From: Scleropages formosus
Lineage: Eukaryota; Chordata; Actinopteri; Osteoglossiformes; Osteoglossidae
Assembly (NCBI RefSeq): GCF_900964775.1
Contig: NC_041829.1
Coordinates: forward strand, 17,604,715-17,668,714
Direction: 5' to 3'
DNA length: 64,000 nt
The stretch's first letter is position 1, and each line of letters opens with the position of its first letter. Under the pieces are notes generated by a model that saw nothing but the letters and a program-made list of their open reading frames with translations, made no database searches and was not told the DNA's origin. Below are positions 35,620-49,600 of this stretch, in pieces. The position numbers and the translations under genes were made by a program.

Positions 35620-36282
35620 CACTGCAGTACTAAATTTGCAATTTAACTTTTGAATTTTATTTATCTGGCATTAATCCCCAAAGTAAATTTGATTAATTTT
35701 GATAATGTAAAGTATCACTGGTTCAGTTGTAAAGGAATTTAATATGAAATGCAGTTATATTAGCAGATGACTCTTGGATGTGATGACCTGTAGGCCTAGT
35801 ATTTATTGTTTGAGTGTTAATGATCAAGGCCACCCCAATTTTGTGACAGAAACACAGTGTATGGAGACAATAGATGTCAGTCTTTGTCTTCTGATCCACT
35901 TTGTTACATCTGACTTGTAGAAGAGGCAAGACATAGTGCAATAAACCTGCAAAAAGCTCACAAAATTATTTCAAAATAACTTTTAATTCAAAATGATAAA
36001 AATAGATCCAATACAGACTTTAAATTAGACTACAAAATGGAAAAACTTTGTAAAGACAATTACAGTATTTAAAAGGTAGAACTAATCTAAATGCATAATT
36101 TATATTTTGAAATAAGTGGGAGACCAAAAAAAAAACATTTTTCCCCCATGTAGAGCTGTAATTACTGATATGAAAATATTAAACAATTTTTAATAATATT
36201 ACTTAAGGACTGTGAGACTCTAAAATGTATGGGGCCGTATAGCTTAAAATGATCTGTAAAGCCTTTTTTTTTTTTTTTTTTA
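35620..36282. other. Spacer and probable ube2d1 3' UTR
   Basis: AT-rich with no recognisable exon. The part next to 36282 is likely the ube2d1 3' UTR. I did not fix its end; TTTATT (minus-strand AATAAA) occurs near 35802. Confidence 0.5.
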
Positions 36283-39357
<3,075 letters not shown>

Positions 39358-39502
39358 TGGACACTTTGTGTCTATGAAATTATGCAGTGTTTCAGGAAGA
39401 AAAGCAGCCCAGATGCAGTCCACACTCCCGGGGTACGTTTTAAATTATTAGTCCAGCCCAGGTTTTATTCCGTTTCCGCCTTCTGCGCACACAAAGATAA
39501 CG

Positions 39503-39530
39503 AAATGCATTGTGGGCTTTGTAGTTCTTT
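39503..39530 (-). promoter_or_regulatory. ube2d1: ZNF143/SBF-like motif upstream of ube2d1
   Basis: On the minus strand the stretch reads AACTACAAAGCCCACAATGC. This resembles the ZNF143 (Staf) site ACTACAATTCCCAGAATGC, which is common in vertebrate promoters. It lies about 150 bases before the ube2d1 start codon. Confidence 0.55.
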
Positions 39531-39949
39531 CTCCCCTTAATATAGCCCCACACGTTAAAATTTCAACGCATTTGCTGAAGCTGGTTTGTAACAGTACTCG
39601 AGTGCAGTGTGTACAGATTTGTGTTAACAGTGTGGGGACATGATACTAAACCTGGAGGTTGCTGGTTTGCGTCCCACTGTTTTTTTTGAAAATACGTCTG
39701 TCAAAACTTAGTCAAAAAAAAGTTGTAAAATATTATTACTAGTACTTATAGTCCCACAAATGAAACAAACGAAATACTTACATACTAACTAACTGGCAGC
39801 TATTATTTGAAAAGCCTTGCGTTTTTCGACTTAACAATCATGTCATTTACAATCACTAAGGAAATGCAACTGCATACATGTTAATACCTAGTAGAGGTTT
39901 GCGTCTATGTACAACTGCCCCTGCGTCCACCCACACGTAGGAAATATAT

Positions 39950-40330
39950 GTATCTTTTTGTACAAACTTTATTGACAAAACCCAACAAGTACAAAAGTCA
40001 GGATCATGAAAACGCGGAACCGGATTGACATTTTACAACAAATATCAATGCCAGGGGGAGTATGCAAGGAGAAGAAAAAATTTACAACAAATAAATAAAT
40101 AAATAAATAAGTGAATAAATACATAAATAAATAAACAATAGACTAGTAAAGAATTTAAAAAGAAATATAAAAATACAGAAAAAAAATAAATAACGAGTTA
40201 TTCATTACCAGTGCCGTAAGACGTCAGTAGGAGCAGGGCTTTGGGGTTTTTTTTGAAAGACGAAGTGTTCTACTAATGTTCATTCATTCATTCATTCATT
40301 CATTTATTTATTTATTTATTTATTTAGATT
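39950..40330. repeat. (AAAT)n and (TTCA)n/(TTTA)n simple repeats with retroposon-like end
   Basis: A run of AAAT-type units (about 40086-40135) follows ACAAACTTTATTGACAAAAC, which looks like a retroposon end. A second run TTCATTCATT to TTTATTTATT lies at 40281-40326. Confidence 0.6.
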
Positions 40331-40399
40331 ATAAACAGGGGAAAGAAAGGCTTTGAGCTACTAAATTTACACTTATGCATATATTTCCCTAATAAAAAT

Positions 40400-41005
40400 A
40401 TTATGGTAACTATTGTCATCGCTCACATTTTTGAAATCCAAGCAAAACATGCTTTAAAAGGAGAAATCAGAACCGAAATAGAAGAGATGTTTCTGTGGGA
40501 TTTTCACAAAATGAGCACCAGGTGTCGATGTCGTTTTTTAAGTCTTGGAGAAAGCATTTACTCTGGCAAATTTTGTGAATTAATTTACAGGAGACTTCTC
40601 TCAGTTCAAAAGACATTTCATGGGTAACGTTCACACATTTTCCCAAGGGACATTATCCAGAAATTTACTCCAATATGGGACCACATGACACTTTAACTTC
40701 AACATCCTCCTGATCCGATCACTGAGTGTTATTTCTGTGAAAATTTAGCCAAATATCACACAGCTCTACGTTTGCCAGTAAAAACCCTAATATCAGTTTT
40801 TCTTGAAGAATTTTATCAGTATATGAACACTTGTGGCGTATAAGGCCATTAAGACTGTACACATATTTTTATGGTGTTGATGTCTGAGAATGCTTTGTAA
40901 TTTTTTGTGCATTCATTTTTATTTACTTATTTTTTGGCTGGGTTTGATTGTTCTGGATTAATGTTCTTGTATTGTGAGTGTTTAATAAAAAAATTGGGTG
41001 AAAAC
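40400..41005 (+). mobile_element. Probable LINE relic, family uncertain
   Basis: A plus-strand open frame reads EIQAKHALKGEIRTEIEEMF and further on ITECYFCENLAKYHTALRLP, with stops between. It ends in AATAAAAAAATTGGG, like a retroposon tail. The composition and C-x2-C recall an L1-type 3' region, but the match is weaker than at 30.2-30.8 kb. Confidence 0.4.
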
Positions 41006-41030
41006 ACGTACCGTCTCCCTATTTCTGCCA

Positions 41031-41104
41031 GTACGTCACATAACGTCAGTTCTACGTCACCTCCCTTGCGTCAAGGTCACGTGACGCCCAGTGTATGCGG
41101 AAGT
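41031..41104 (+). promoter_or_regulatory. cisd1: cisd1 proximal promoter motif cluster
   Basis: Within 75 bases upstream of the cisd1 start are three half-CRE type motifs (TACGTCA at 41032 and 41053, AACGTCA at 41042), an ERR-type half site TCAAGGTCA at 41071-41079, an overlapping palindromic E-box GTCACGTGAC at 41076-41085 (the CLEAR/USF form), and an ETS/GABP core CGGAAGT at 41098-41104. Such motifs are known in promoters of mitochondrial genes. Binding is inferred. Confidence 0.6.
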
Positions 41105-41178
41105 GTTTTCTTTCCTCTAACCACTGACCTTATTGTCAGGATAAGGGTAGCAAACTGCGCGCTCTCGTACTGCTAGAC

Positions 41179-42702
41179 ATGAGGTCAAATTCTATGTCCA
41201 AAGGTAGGGGATGTTTCGCTGATCGTGACAAACGAGTCGAATTCTAAAATGCTGCTTCTGTAACTTAGATTTGTTTGTCTGTATAAAATAATTTTGTAGT
41301 AAAGATTGATTGTCAGACGTGGTGATAATCCTCTCTCTGAGTTGGTGAAATAAATCACGCCTTTCAGTAGTAGACAAACACTAGACATCGGTTTTTATGG
41401 GGAAAAAGTAAAGGATCTGATCATCTGATGTTTTTTCAGCTATGGATTATGCTTGTCCTTGGGGAACTTTGCGAGAATAATTGTCTGTGACAGGCAGATA
41501 ACCCAATGAGTCTCAGTACTTTTTCTGTTTGTGTTTCTTTGGGGGCCCTGGGATGTTTTATTGCAGTTTATTCAGTATTCTGTTTTATTCAAACTGGCAG
41601 AGATGATGTAGGATCCAATATATCCTCTATTTACGAAGCTGAAACTCAGCGCCTTCTCTCTTTTAGGACCTGTAACTCGTAACCATGGCAGAAGTTGTTG
41701 ATTTTTTTTCCCCCCCACTACTGTGTGGTAACCAAGGGAATTTTGTCAGTCAACACTTGTGTGTTTCACTGAGTTTTCAGTGATTTCAGAGAATTTCAGA
41801 GAATTGAGTGTGTGGAATGAGCTCCCTCTGTCCCTCAGAACTGCTGAATCCCCCAGCATTCAAAAAGGGGCTCAAAGAATGTTTTCATATACCACAAATC
41901 TGCCATTATAATTTATTTGGTAACCAAGTCTCAGATTTACTTGTGAAATGAATACCAGTAATAATGGCAATGTTTTAATTGTGTCTGCACCCAAAACTCT
42001 CTTATTTGAATGCACCTTATTTCCCCTGAATGATACATCCTGTGGAGAAAAGCATCTGCTAAATGAATACATTTAAATGTAATGTCTGAGCACCTACCAA
42101 CCTCAGAATTTAGTGAAATTTGTCAAAATTAAGTTAAAAGTGGATATCCTTTTTTGTAAATGTGCCTGCCTGACATCCATACGCCTAATTTTCTCCTGCA
42201 GCTGAATGGATCGCAGCGGTCTCCCTAGCTGCTGGGACTGCAGCTGTTGGTGTCCTGGTCTACAGGACATTCTTCTCAAAAGACAAGTGCTGCAAGTCCA
42301 GGGTAAACCTGGATCTGCAGAAGGACAACCCCAAAGTGGTGCATGCCTTTGATATTGAGGATCTGGGAGATAAGGCTGTGTACTGTCGTTGCTGGCGCTC
42401 CAAGAAGGTAAAGGTTATGACCATTGCCTTCTATAGTTGAAATTTTATTTTTCAGTCACTGCTGGAAAACCAGAATGTAATCTGTGGAATTTCATCCAGT
42501 GCAAATTTTAATGTCAATGACGTATTGCATGGAAATGTAGACTTTGAGTTTTCGTTTGAGCAACTGCATTTGAACTTTGCTGATCAATCCATGTCTCCTT
42601 CTCTTTTGATAGTTCCCATTGTGTGACGGCTCCCATACGAAACACAATGAGGAGACTGGGGACAATGTTGGTCCTCTCATAATCAAGAGAAAGGAAGCCT
42701 AA
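41179..42702 (+). CDS. cisd1: CDGSH iron-sulfur domain-containing protein 1 (mitoNEET)
   Basis: MitoNEET sits in the mitochondrial outer membrane facing the cytosol, as a dimer with one redox-active [2Fe-2S] cluster per chain, and affects iron handling and respiration. Three coding exons: 41179-41203, 42202-42407 and 42613-42702, giving 106 codons (human 108). The chain has a short N-terminus, a membrane segment at about 11-29 ([19 protein letters not shown]), and the cluster motif [16 protein letters not shown] with ligands Cys70, Cys72, Cys81 and His85. An in-frame second ATG five codons downstream (41194) could also serve as start; both keep the anchor. Two cysteines follow the membrane segment (KDKCCKSR). 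It is head to head with ube2d1, about 1.8 kb apart. Confidence 0.96.
41795..42088 (+). mobile_element. L2-type LINE 3' end in cisd1 intron 1
   Basis: A plus-strand frame reads [20 protein letters not shown], the pattern at the C-terminus of L2/Rex-type LINE proteins. The 3' end (GTGGAGAAAAGCATCTGCTA, AATGAATACATTTAAATG) is the same tail that ends family A SINEs. Confidence 0.75.
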
Positions 42703-43210
42703 AGACCTCTGAGAATACTTCCCAAGAAAGCAGAATTACAGCTGTACTGCTTTTTTCATGAATGTCCTGCTGTTTATATGTAGTGTGATATTTAATTAGT
42801 AACTGGCTTGTTTTTCATAGCAATATGAGTATGTCAGCTGTGGGATTTGTGTGTTTTACTTGGTAGATTGTTCTGGCTTGAAAAACTTGAAACCACTGGC
42901 TACACTGATGTTTAAGGCTAACATGTAATTATGCTCAACATGATACAGGTAAATTCAGTCCAAATGAAGTCTCCTCAACAAACACATTTTACTGAAACTT
43001 ACTGGTCAGTGTGACTTCACTACATTTTTTGAATGTTTGTCAGTGATGTAAGTAAATGAGTTCTAAGACTTTTGATTGTTTGTTTTTTTTTTTTTTTGGA
43101 AAGGAAACCAATAAACCAGGGCTAATGATCCTGGTCCTTTTGGGCTGTAATGTTGACAGGTCTTTCAAAACCTCTGAACAACAAAAGAAAACTGACAAGT
43201 GATCGATTCC

Positions 43211-43216
43211 AATAAA
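43211..43216 (+). terminator. cisd1: cisd1 polyadenylation signal (candidate)
   Basis: AATAAA about 510 bases after the stop. A second AATAAA lies near 43513 and could give a longer 3' UTR. Confidence 0.55.
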
Positions 43217-44194
43217 GGAATTTGTTCATTTGTGCTAACTGGCAGTCGTTTCTATAAAAAAATTGCATATACAGGCTTGAAAGTACTAGGGTTTAGAATT
43301 TCAGTTATTATTACTCCTATTTGAGTTAAAATAACTGAAATGAACAGTATTTTCTGACTGTTTTGTGTTTTTTTTTTTTTTTTTTCTCTCCCTGAAGTGC
43401 CAATTGATGATGATTTTCTTGTACCTGTGGGACTGGTAATTGTTCATATAAGAAACTGTTCGACTGACATCAGAGATTTCTGTTTAAATAATGCAACCAC
43501 TGATACATGGAAAATAAAAGTTTACTCATGAATACAAGTATTTAAGTCTGCAGAAGTGTATTATATGCTTACATGCACAGCATTTAACACAACACTGACT
43601 TTGTGAACACTCTTGGGGCAGGAGGTACAGTATATTTGTACATAACTCATTCTTAATTCCAGTCATTTAATCACAGTCACTATGAAAATCCACTTGTTCC
43701 AGATAAGTTTGCAGAAGCTAAAATTTTACAAGAAAAATTTAGTAATGCACATCTCCCTCGATTTATTTTTAGGGTTAGGTTCAGTGAAAGTAAATAATAT
43801 AGGTGTAATGAAAAATACCTTGCTAGGTTTTTACTTTAATATTTTTAATTTATATAATTAAAATTAATCCTAATTGAACTTTTTCCATATGCTATTCACC
43901 GCTAGTTGTCGACCTTTCTGTCCCATGATCACTCCCGTCATTCGCAAACACCTTTGCACTTTCCCCAGAGGTCGCCATGGCAACAGGACGCATCTTTTTA
44001 GCGACGCTATTAGAATCGTTGGCGCCCCAGCATAGAGACACGTTCTGTAAACAGAGTGAATTTATTTAAGGAGCTTTCATTCATTGTGTTTTGGATGCAT
44101 CTTACTGATACTTTGCCTGCCCCTCGCATAAGTAAATATCCGACTGGAAAATGTTTTATCTTCAGAAAACGTGACTCCACGCCAGGGTACATTT

Positions 44195-44300
44195 TCCTTA
44201 CTGATTCTTTTCTTCAAAGTGTTTTTATGTAAGCTATTTACAATTATTTACCCACTTATACAGCTGTGTACTTTTGCTGGAGCAATTTAGGCCAAGTAAA
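44195..44300 (-). mobile_element. SINE family A, partial, minus strand
   Basis: TACAATTATTTACCCACTTA, then CAGCTGTGTACTTTTGCTGG and AGCAATTTAGGCCAAGTA: body only. Confidence 0.65.
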
Positions 44301-44424
44301 TTATACACAAGGTGTGTATTCTCACACACACTATTACCTTGAGTAAGTTATTTACCTTGGTTTGTACCTTTGTGCTGCTTTCGTAATACCTTTTGGTTTT
44401 AGTTTAATGCTTATAGGATGTATC

Positions 44425-44560
44425 AGGTTTCAAGTTTATTGTCATACGTACAAGTACCGTGTACAAGTATCATGAAATTCTTTTATTGAATGCTTTTCCA
44501 CAGACTATGGACAAAGACAATAGAAATACTGCACATGAGCACATTTATGGATCTAATAAA
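44425..44560. repeat. Dispersed repeat fragment, family uncertain
   Basis: TTCAAGTTTATTGTCATACG and AGTATCATGAAATTCTTTTA resemble a widespread fish retroposon end; related in style to 32823-32935. Confidence 0.4.
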
Positions 44561-44963
44561 ATGATGCATGTTTTGCACTTTTAAAAGTGTGTTGTCTTAT
44601 TTTACTACCTTAAATACTAGTGCTGTACCTCACTATGTATGTCATTCATTGTTGGTCACAAGTCCTGCATTGACTGCTGTCCCCGACGAGGGAAGATTAA
44701 AATATATTAAATCTAAAAAAAATGTTTCTTGTATACCTCGCCAGTGTTTCGTTTTGCTTGGAGGTGCAATGGTGCAGCGGCTTAAGCTGGTTGGTCACAG
44801 CTTCTGAGCTGCGTGGCGGGTGTGGGGGTGGCGTGTTTCTCCCCGTGCTTCCACACTCCAGTCATACGCAGAAAAAGATGCTGCCAAACCAGTTTCGTTC
44901 CTCCCTTGCCTTGGAATCCACGAGAATCAGATCTGCGTCGATGGCACTGCCATCTGTCATTTA

Positions 44964-45185
44964 AGATTAGGGGTCAGGACCCTGGACCCTTGGCTGAAAT
45001 GAGCCCCTCCCATGAGGTGGTGCCCAACTATTGGGTTATTTATTCCACGATATACCATTATCACACTGTATGTATTTTACTTTTATTAGGGTTAGGGGTT
45101 AGGACCCTGAACCCTTGGCTGAAGTGACCCCTCAAAGTGGTGGCTAATTATTGGGTTATTCCACATTTCCATTATCGCACTAGAT
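44964..45185 (+). repeat. Two-copy tandem duplication of about 115 bp
   Basis: Unit 1 (44964-45070) and unit 2 (45085-45185) share GGACCCTTGGCTGAA-like, GAGGTGGTG/AAGTGGTGG and ATTGGGTTATT phrases in order. Confidence 0.7.
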
Positions 45186-45689
45186 ATCATACTTTCCAAC
45201 ATTAGGCTTTAGCTTGTACTCTATGGTATTTTTTGTTATAATTATTAATGATAATAATAATCTCTGCATTTAGAGCCACAGGTTCACCTTTTTGTAGGTC
45301 TTATTTACTGTACTTTAAATGTATATCGCATGATTTGCCTCAGGGACACAGACATGTCACATGGTGAAATGAAGGTAAGGTGACAAGAGAAGAGGCCCTT
45401 TTCCCGTAGGCCAGCTTCTCCTTACACTTCCGAGCTTCTTTCACACTCGGTGTGCGCACCAAACTTTCACGTTTGACTCAAATAACACGGAATTTTGCTC
45501 TCTTTTCGCTGTCCTTCTTCAGGCGACAGGCGACGGTGACGCTGACCGACACACTCGTACTAAGTTGGCGGAGTTGCAGGTTTTCACGCCACAGTTTCTC
45601 CAGTCACTGTAAAAGTAGCTGTTCGGGTGTGAAAAGTAAAGGTCTGTGCACATACGTATGTGGTTTTATTATATTATTTATCCCGAGAG

Positions 45690-46607
45690 CCGAAGGAAGA
45701 ACTCTGACGCCATTCGCGCCTTTCGCGCTTCCACGGCGCTGCTAGTCACGTGGCCCGCCGACGGCCGGGGCGGCGCACGCGCTCGCTCGCTCGCTCGTTT
45801 TCGGCTTCCGTGGGGCGCGCGGGTCGTGCGCGCGCAGGCGTTACGACAGTGCTGGAAGTGCCGCAAACGTGTCAGCTGAGCGCTAGGAAGACGGCAGCGG
45901 CGGCGGCGCTCGAGCCCGGACTCGAACTGGAAAGACGGGCCTGGCGCCCGCCGTGTCGCGCGCTCGCCCAACTTAGCACGCACGCGGAGGGAAAGGGAAT
46001 TACCGACGCGCCTTCTTCTCCGCTGCTTGCTTGCGCACAGTTTGTGTATTCTTATATCCGTCCAGAATCCTGCTACGTGGGAGTGGGGGAAGCCGCCCGC
46101 CTGCGCTCCTTCGCTCGCTGTGTGTGGAGGGACACTGCGATGTGTGCACGCGAGTGGCACGCGACGCGCTCCCTTGGCCCGCGCTTCAGCCTCTCTCTCA
46201 CCGTTTGTGCGCCGGGAAACGATCGTCTGGAACTACTAGAACGCGCCTCCGGGTTCAGGGTCTACTACTACGTACTAGCAGCAGCTGGAATTATCTTCTG
46301 TCGCTTCTAATCCCGGATCCCGACATCGGCGTCATCATTCATCATCATCATCATCTCTCGGCGCGTGCCCGCGGAGGAAGTGGGATGTGGCCAGGCTGCA
46401 GCTGCACATGATGTGAACCCTTATATTTGTGAACCTCTGGCTCATCCGTGTGCACGCGGCGCGCTGCACGAGCCCAGCATGTGAACCCCCCTCCAGATGT
46501 GTGCGCTTCTCCCCCCCTCCCCCCCCTTTTCCTTTTCTTCTCTAACGTGTGCAGCTGTGTTTGTTTGTTTGTTTGTTTGTTTGGAATAACCATCAAGTCT
46601 AAAGTCA
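45690..46607 (+). promoter_or_regulatory. ipmk: ipmk CpG island and 5' UTR
   Basis: The sequence is strongly GC- and CpG-rich from about 45690 to 46300, then passes into the presumed leader with a (CAT)n run at 46336-46353 and (GTTT)n at 46559-46582. Long overlapping open frames on both strands (160 and 186 codons) are typical of GC-rich DNA and match nothing I know. Several ATGs precede the chosen start, so the leader may carry upstream frames or be partly intronic. Confidence 0.6.
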
Positions 46608-49600
46608 ATGGTTAAGATGTCAAGTGAGCACCAGGTCATGGACTCATCTCTGTCATCCCTGGGAAGACTGAGCCAGCAGGACGGGGGTCTCTGCGGAGCG
46701 GGGCTGGAGAAGAAGCTCCAGGTGGGGCTGGAGAAACACCTCAATGGTTGCGTGCCGCTCTCCCATCAGGTGGCCGGGCACAAGTTCGGAGTCGACAAAG
46801 TAGGTCGGTGACACGTCCGTCTGCCCTCTCTCCACCTCGCTTTACTCTTGCGAGACGTTGCTCTCGTTCTTCCTTAATTTTCCACTAAATTCCCACGCAG
46901 CATTTTCTGATCGCTACATCTTTTGGGGGGGGGAGGTCGAGGGCAGGATTAAGTTCCGCATCTGTGTTCGACGTATGTGTGAAGGGATGAGTCGGCTGTT
47001 AGACGTGTGCGATGGCCCTGCGATGGGCTGGCGGGGGTCCCGGGACGTACAGGGTTTACCTGACCCTGCTCCTCTTTCTGGAATAGGCTCTGGACCACCG
47101 GGACCCTGCACTGGCCATTGGTGTACAAAGGGTAAATGTAGCCTGTTTTTAATGGTTGCGGTATAGAAATCCACGTATTGGATGCTGTCGCACATTGCTT
47201 TTCAGGCACCTGCAGTCAGTGGTACAACGTAGTAAATGCCTTTTTTTTTTAACCCGAGAGATTTGTGTGACAGAGTAATGTGGGTAAGAAAATGATACAG
47301 TTGGTCCCCCCACAATATAGTGCTGTAACGAAGTGGCAATATAGTGGCAACGTTTTCCCCGTAAGGAAATGGAATTTTCCCATAATGCAAAATGTTGCAG
47401 ATGTTGTCCACGTGTTGCAAATGGTCCCTGCTGTGACTCCAAATCCATAAACCTATAGAACCAAATACGAGTTAATCTTAAACATATTAGGTGGTCTTCA
47501 CAGTAAAAATGTGCATTTATATAATGTATCCAGGATGTGCTTTACGGTAGCCGAGCGAACGGAACACGGCAATTTTAAAAATTAATAAACTCTTGTTTTT
47601 CATCTTTTTATTTTGAGTTAAAATAACATCCCTCTGAGGGCAAGCAATGTATCAGTGGGGTAAAATTGCTTATCATCTGTGATTGTATTCTGTTATAAGG
47701 AGCACATAGAAGGGACACCCCAAAACACACACACACTCGCCACAAAAGCGCGGTACCGCATTTGTCGTCATCTCCTTTTACCGCTGTGCAAACCGAGTGA
47801 TTTTCTCCTAAAAAATATCGATGTAAATACTGGTACCGGTGACCAGTGTTTGGGGCCGTTTCCTCGCAGTCTGTATGTCTCTGGTCCGAATCTAGGGACA
47901 GCTGGTATTGCAGCGGGTCGCAGGTTCGATTCCCACCTCCGGCTGTAGCGCCGTTGAGCAAAGCATTTAAAATTGCTCCAGTAAAATGACTCGGCTGTAT
48001 AAATGAGCAAACAAAGCGCAAGTACCTTAACGTTGTAAGTCGCTTCGAAGAAAAGCGTCCGCTAAAAGTAGTAAATGTCAATCCCTCCGCTGTTGCTGTA
48101 CCCTTGATCCCATGGCTCTCATCCGGAATTGATACAGCAAGAAAATTCCTGTACAGATGGTGGAAAATCACTGTAAAGAGGATTATCTGACATATTAATT
48201 CACCTTGACTGATGGTGTCAGCTAAATGAAGGTAAATAATAATTATAATACATAATAATAATACCAATACATCAATGGCTTTCCTTCCCGGGGACGTTAT
48301 TGCGTTCGGTCCTCGGACCGCACCGTGCTGCGTGCGTCAGAGGTCCGCGGACGTTAAAACTTTTATTCTGTGCCCCGCGCAGGTATTCTGCAGCACCCGG
48401 ACGGCACCGTTCTGAAGCAGCTCCAGCCCCCTCCTCGAGGCCCAAGGGAAATGCACTTCTACAAGAAGGTAATCGCCAAAAAGCGGCCCCGAGTTACACG
48501 CTCGAGTCCTCGTCGCGAAAAGGACTTTATATGGCAATTTACACCCAGATGAGTACCCCGCTGTATATCGTGGTGAAGAACCTCTCCTTATGACCAGATG
48601 GTCCCAGGAGCAGCCGGTGGACACAACTCTAGGCAAGACACTCGACATGAGTGCTGTCGTTTACTTCATAAACGCTCTGATTTTCCGCACGCCATACAAT
48701 CCACTTTACGCTAAATGTGCACTTCTCTTGTTTACCTCTTCACAGTGCAGGATTATTAGAAATACTAGAGTGAATCTAATCTCTTGGACTTTTTTTTTTT
48801 CCCCCCCTCATCGGAAGGGCAGATTCTTTTTTCGGATCAGCGATTACTTACTAAAAAGGCACTTCCTGTTAGACGCACTGACCCGCGGCGCAGTATTTAT
48901 TACAGCGTACCGTCATCGTAAGGCATGCGCACAAATGTGCGGTAAAATGAAAGCAGTGAAAATGGTAAATAGACAGCGTGCCGTAAAGCCTGTTAAATAG
49001 GTTAAACGCGGGCTCCAAATTGAGGTCGCGGTGGTTGGGAGCCAAACGGTGTGTTTTAAATATAGATGAACCACCACAGATGCATTTCCCTCCAAAATCA
49101 TTCTAATTAAAGTGGGAAGGATTTATTCACGTAATGGAAATGCGCAGAGATTCAAGTGGCGCTCGAGGGTCCTTGCCGGGCACCACCACCACCACCCCCC
49201 CACAGTACGTGTGCGAGGTCAGCGGTCCGCCGCCTCTGCGGGACACCACACCCTGCGGACCAGAGGGACGTCGGTTTATGTAAGAGCTCAGGCAGCTGTT
49301 GATTTTACTGCGGCCTCTCGTTGCTCCCGCAGATGGTTAAAGCAGTGAACCAAATCCGTAGTCGCATTTCTTCCTTTAATTTTTCCATTCATTTATTCAC
49401 ATTTGTTCTCCAAAACGGCTTAAAAGGTTACACTGCTTACCACAACTTGTCCGTATATAACTGGGCAATATTTACCAAACCGATTCAGGATATGAACCTT
49501 GATCAGGGACGCTACAGCAGAAGGCTGGATTCGTACCCAGAGCCTTCAAGTCCAAAGGCAACGGCTCCAAGTGCTATGCCGCCTCTTGCCCGACTCTAGT

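Larger units (their letters stand above)
43560..45420. other. cisd1-ipmk spacer
   Basis: No recognisable exon. It contains a minus-strand SINE piece, a dispersed repeat fragment and a short tandem duplication, listed separately. Confidence 0.55.

Noticed and set aside
45678-46310. Open frames of 160 and 186 codons on opposite strands
   Set aside because: They overlap in the ipmk CpG island, where stops are rare by composition.
47608-48267. 219-codon minus-strand open frame
   Set aside because: It runs antisense across a family A SINE and simple AT-rich sequence inside ipmk intron 1; no known protein.
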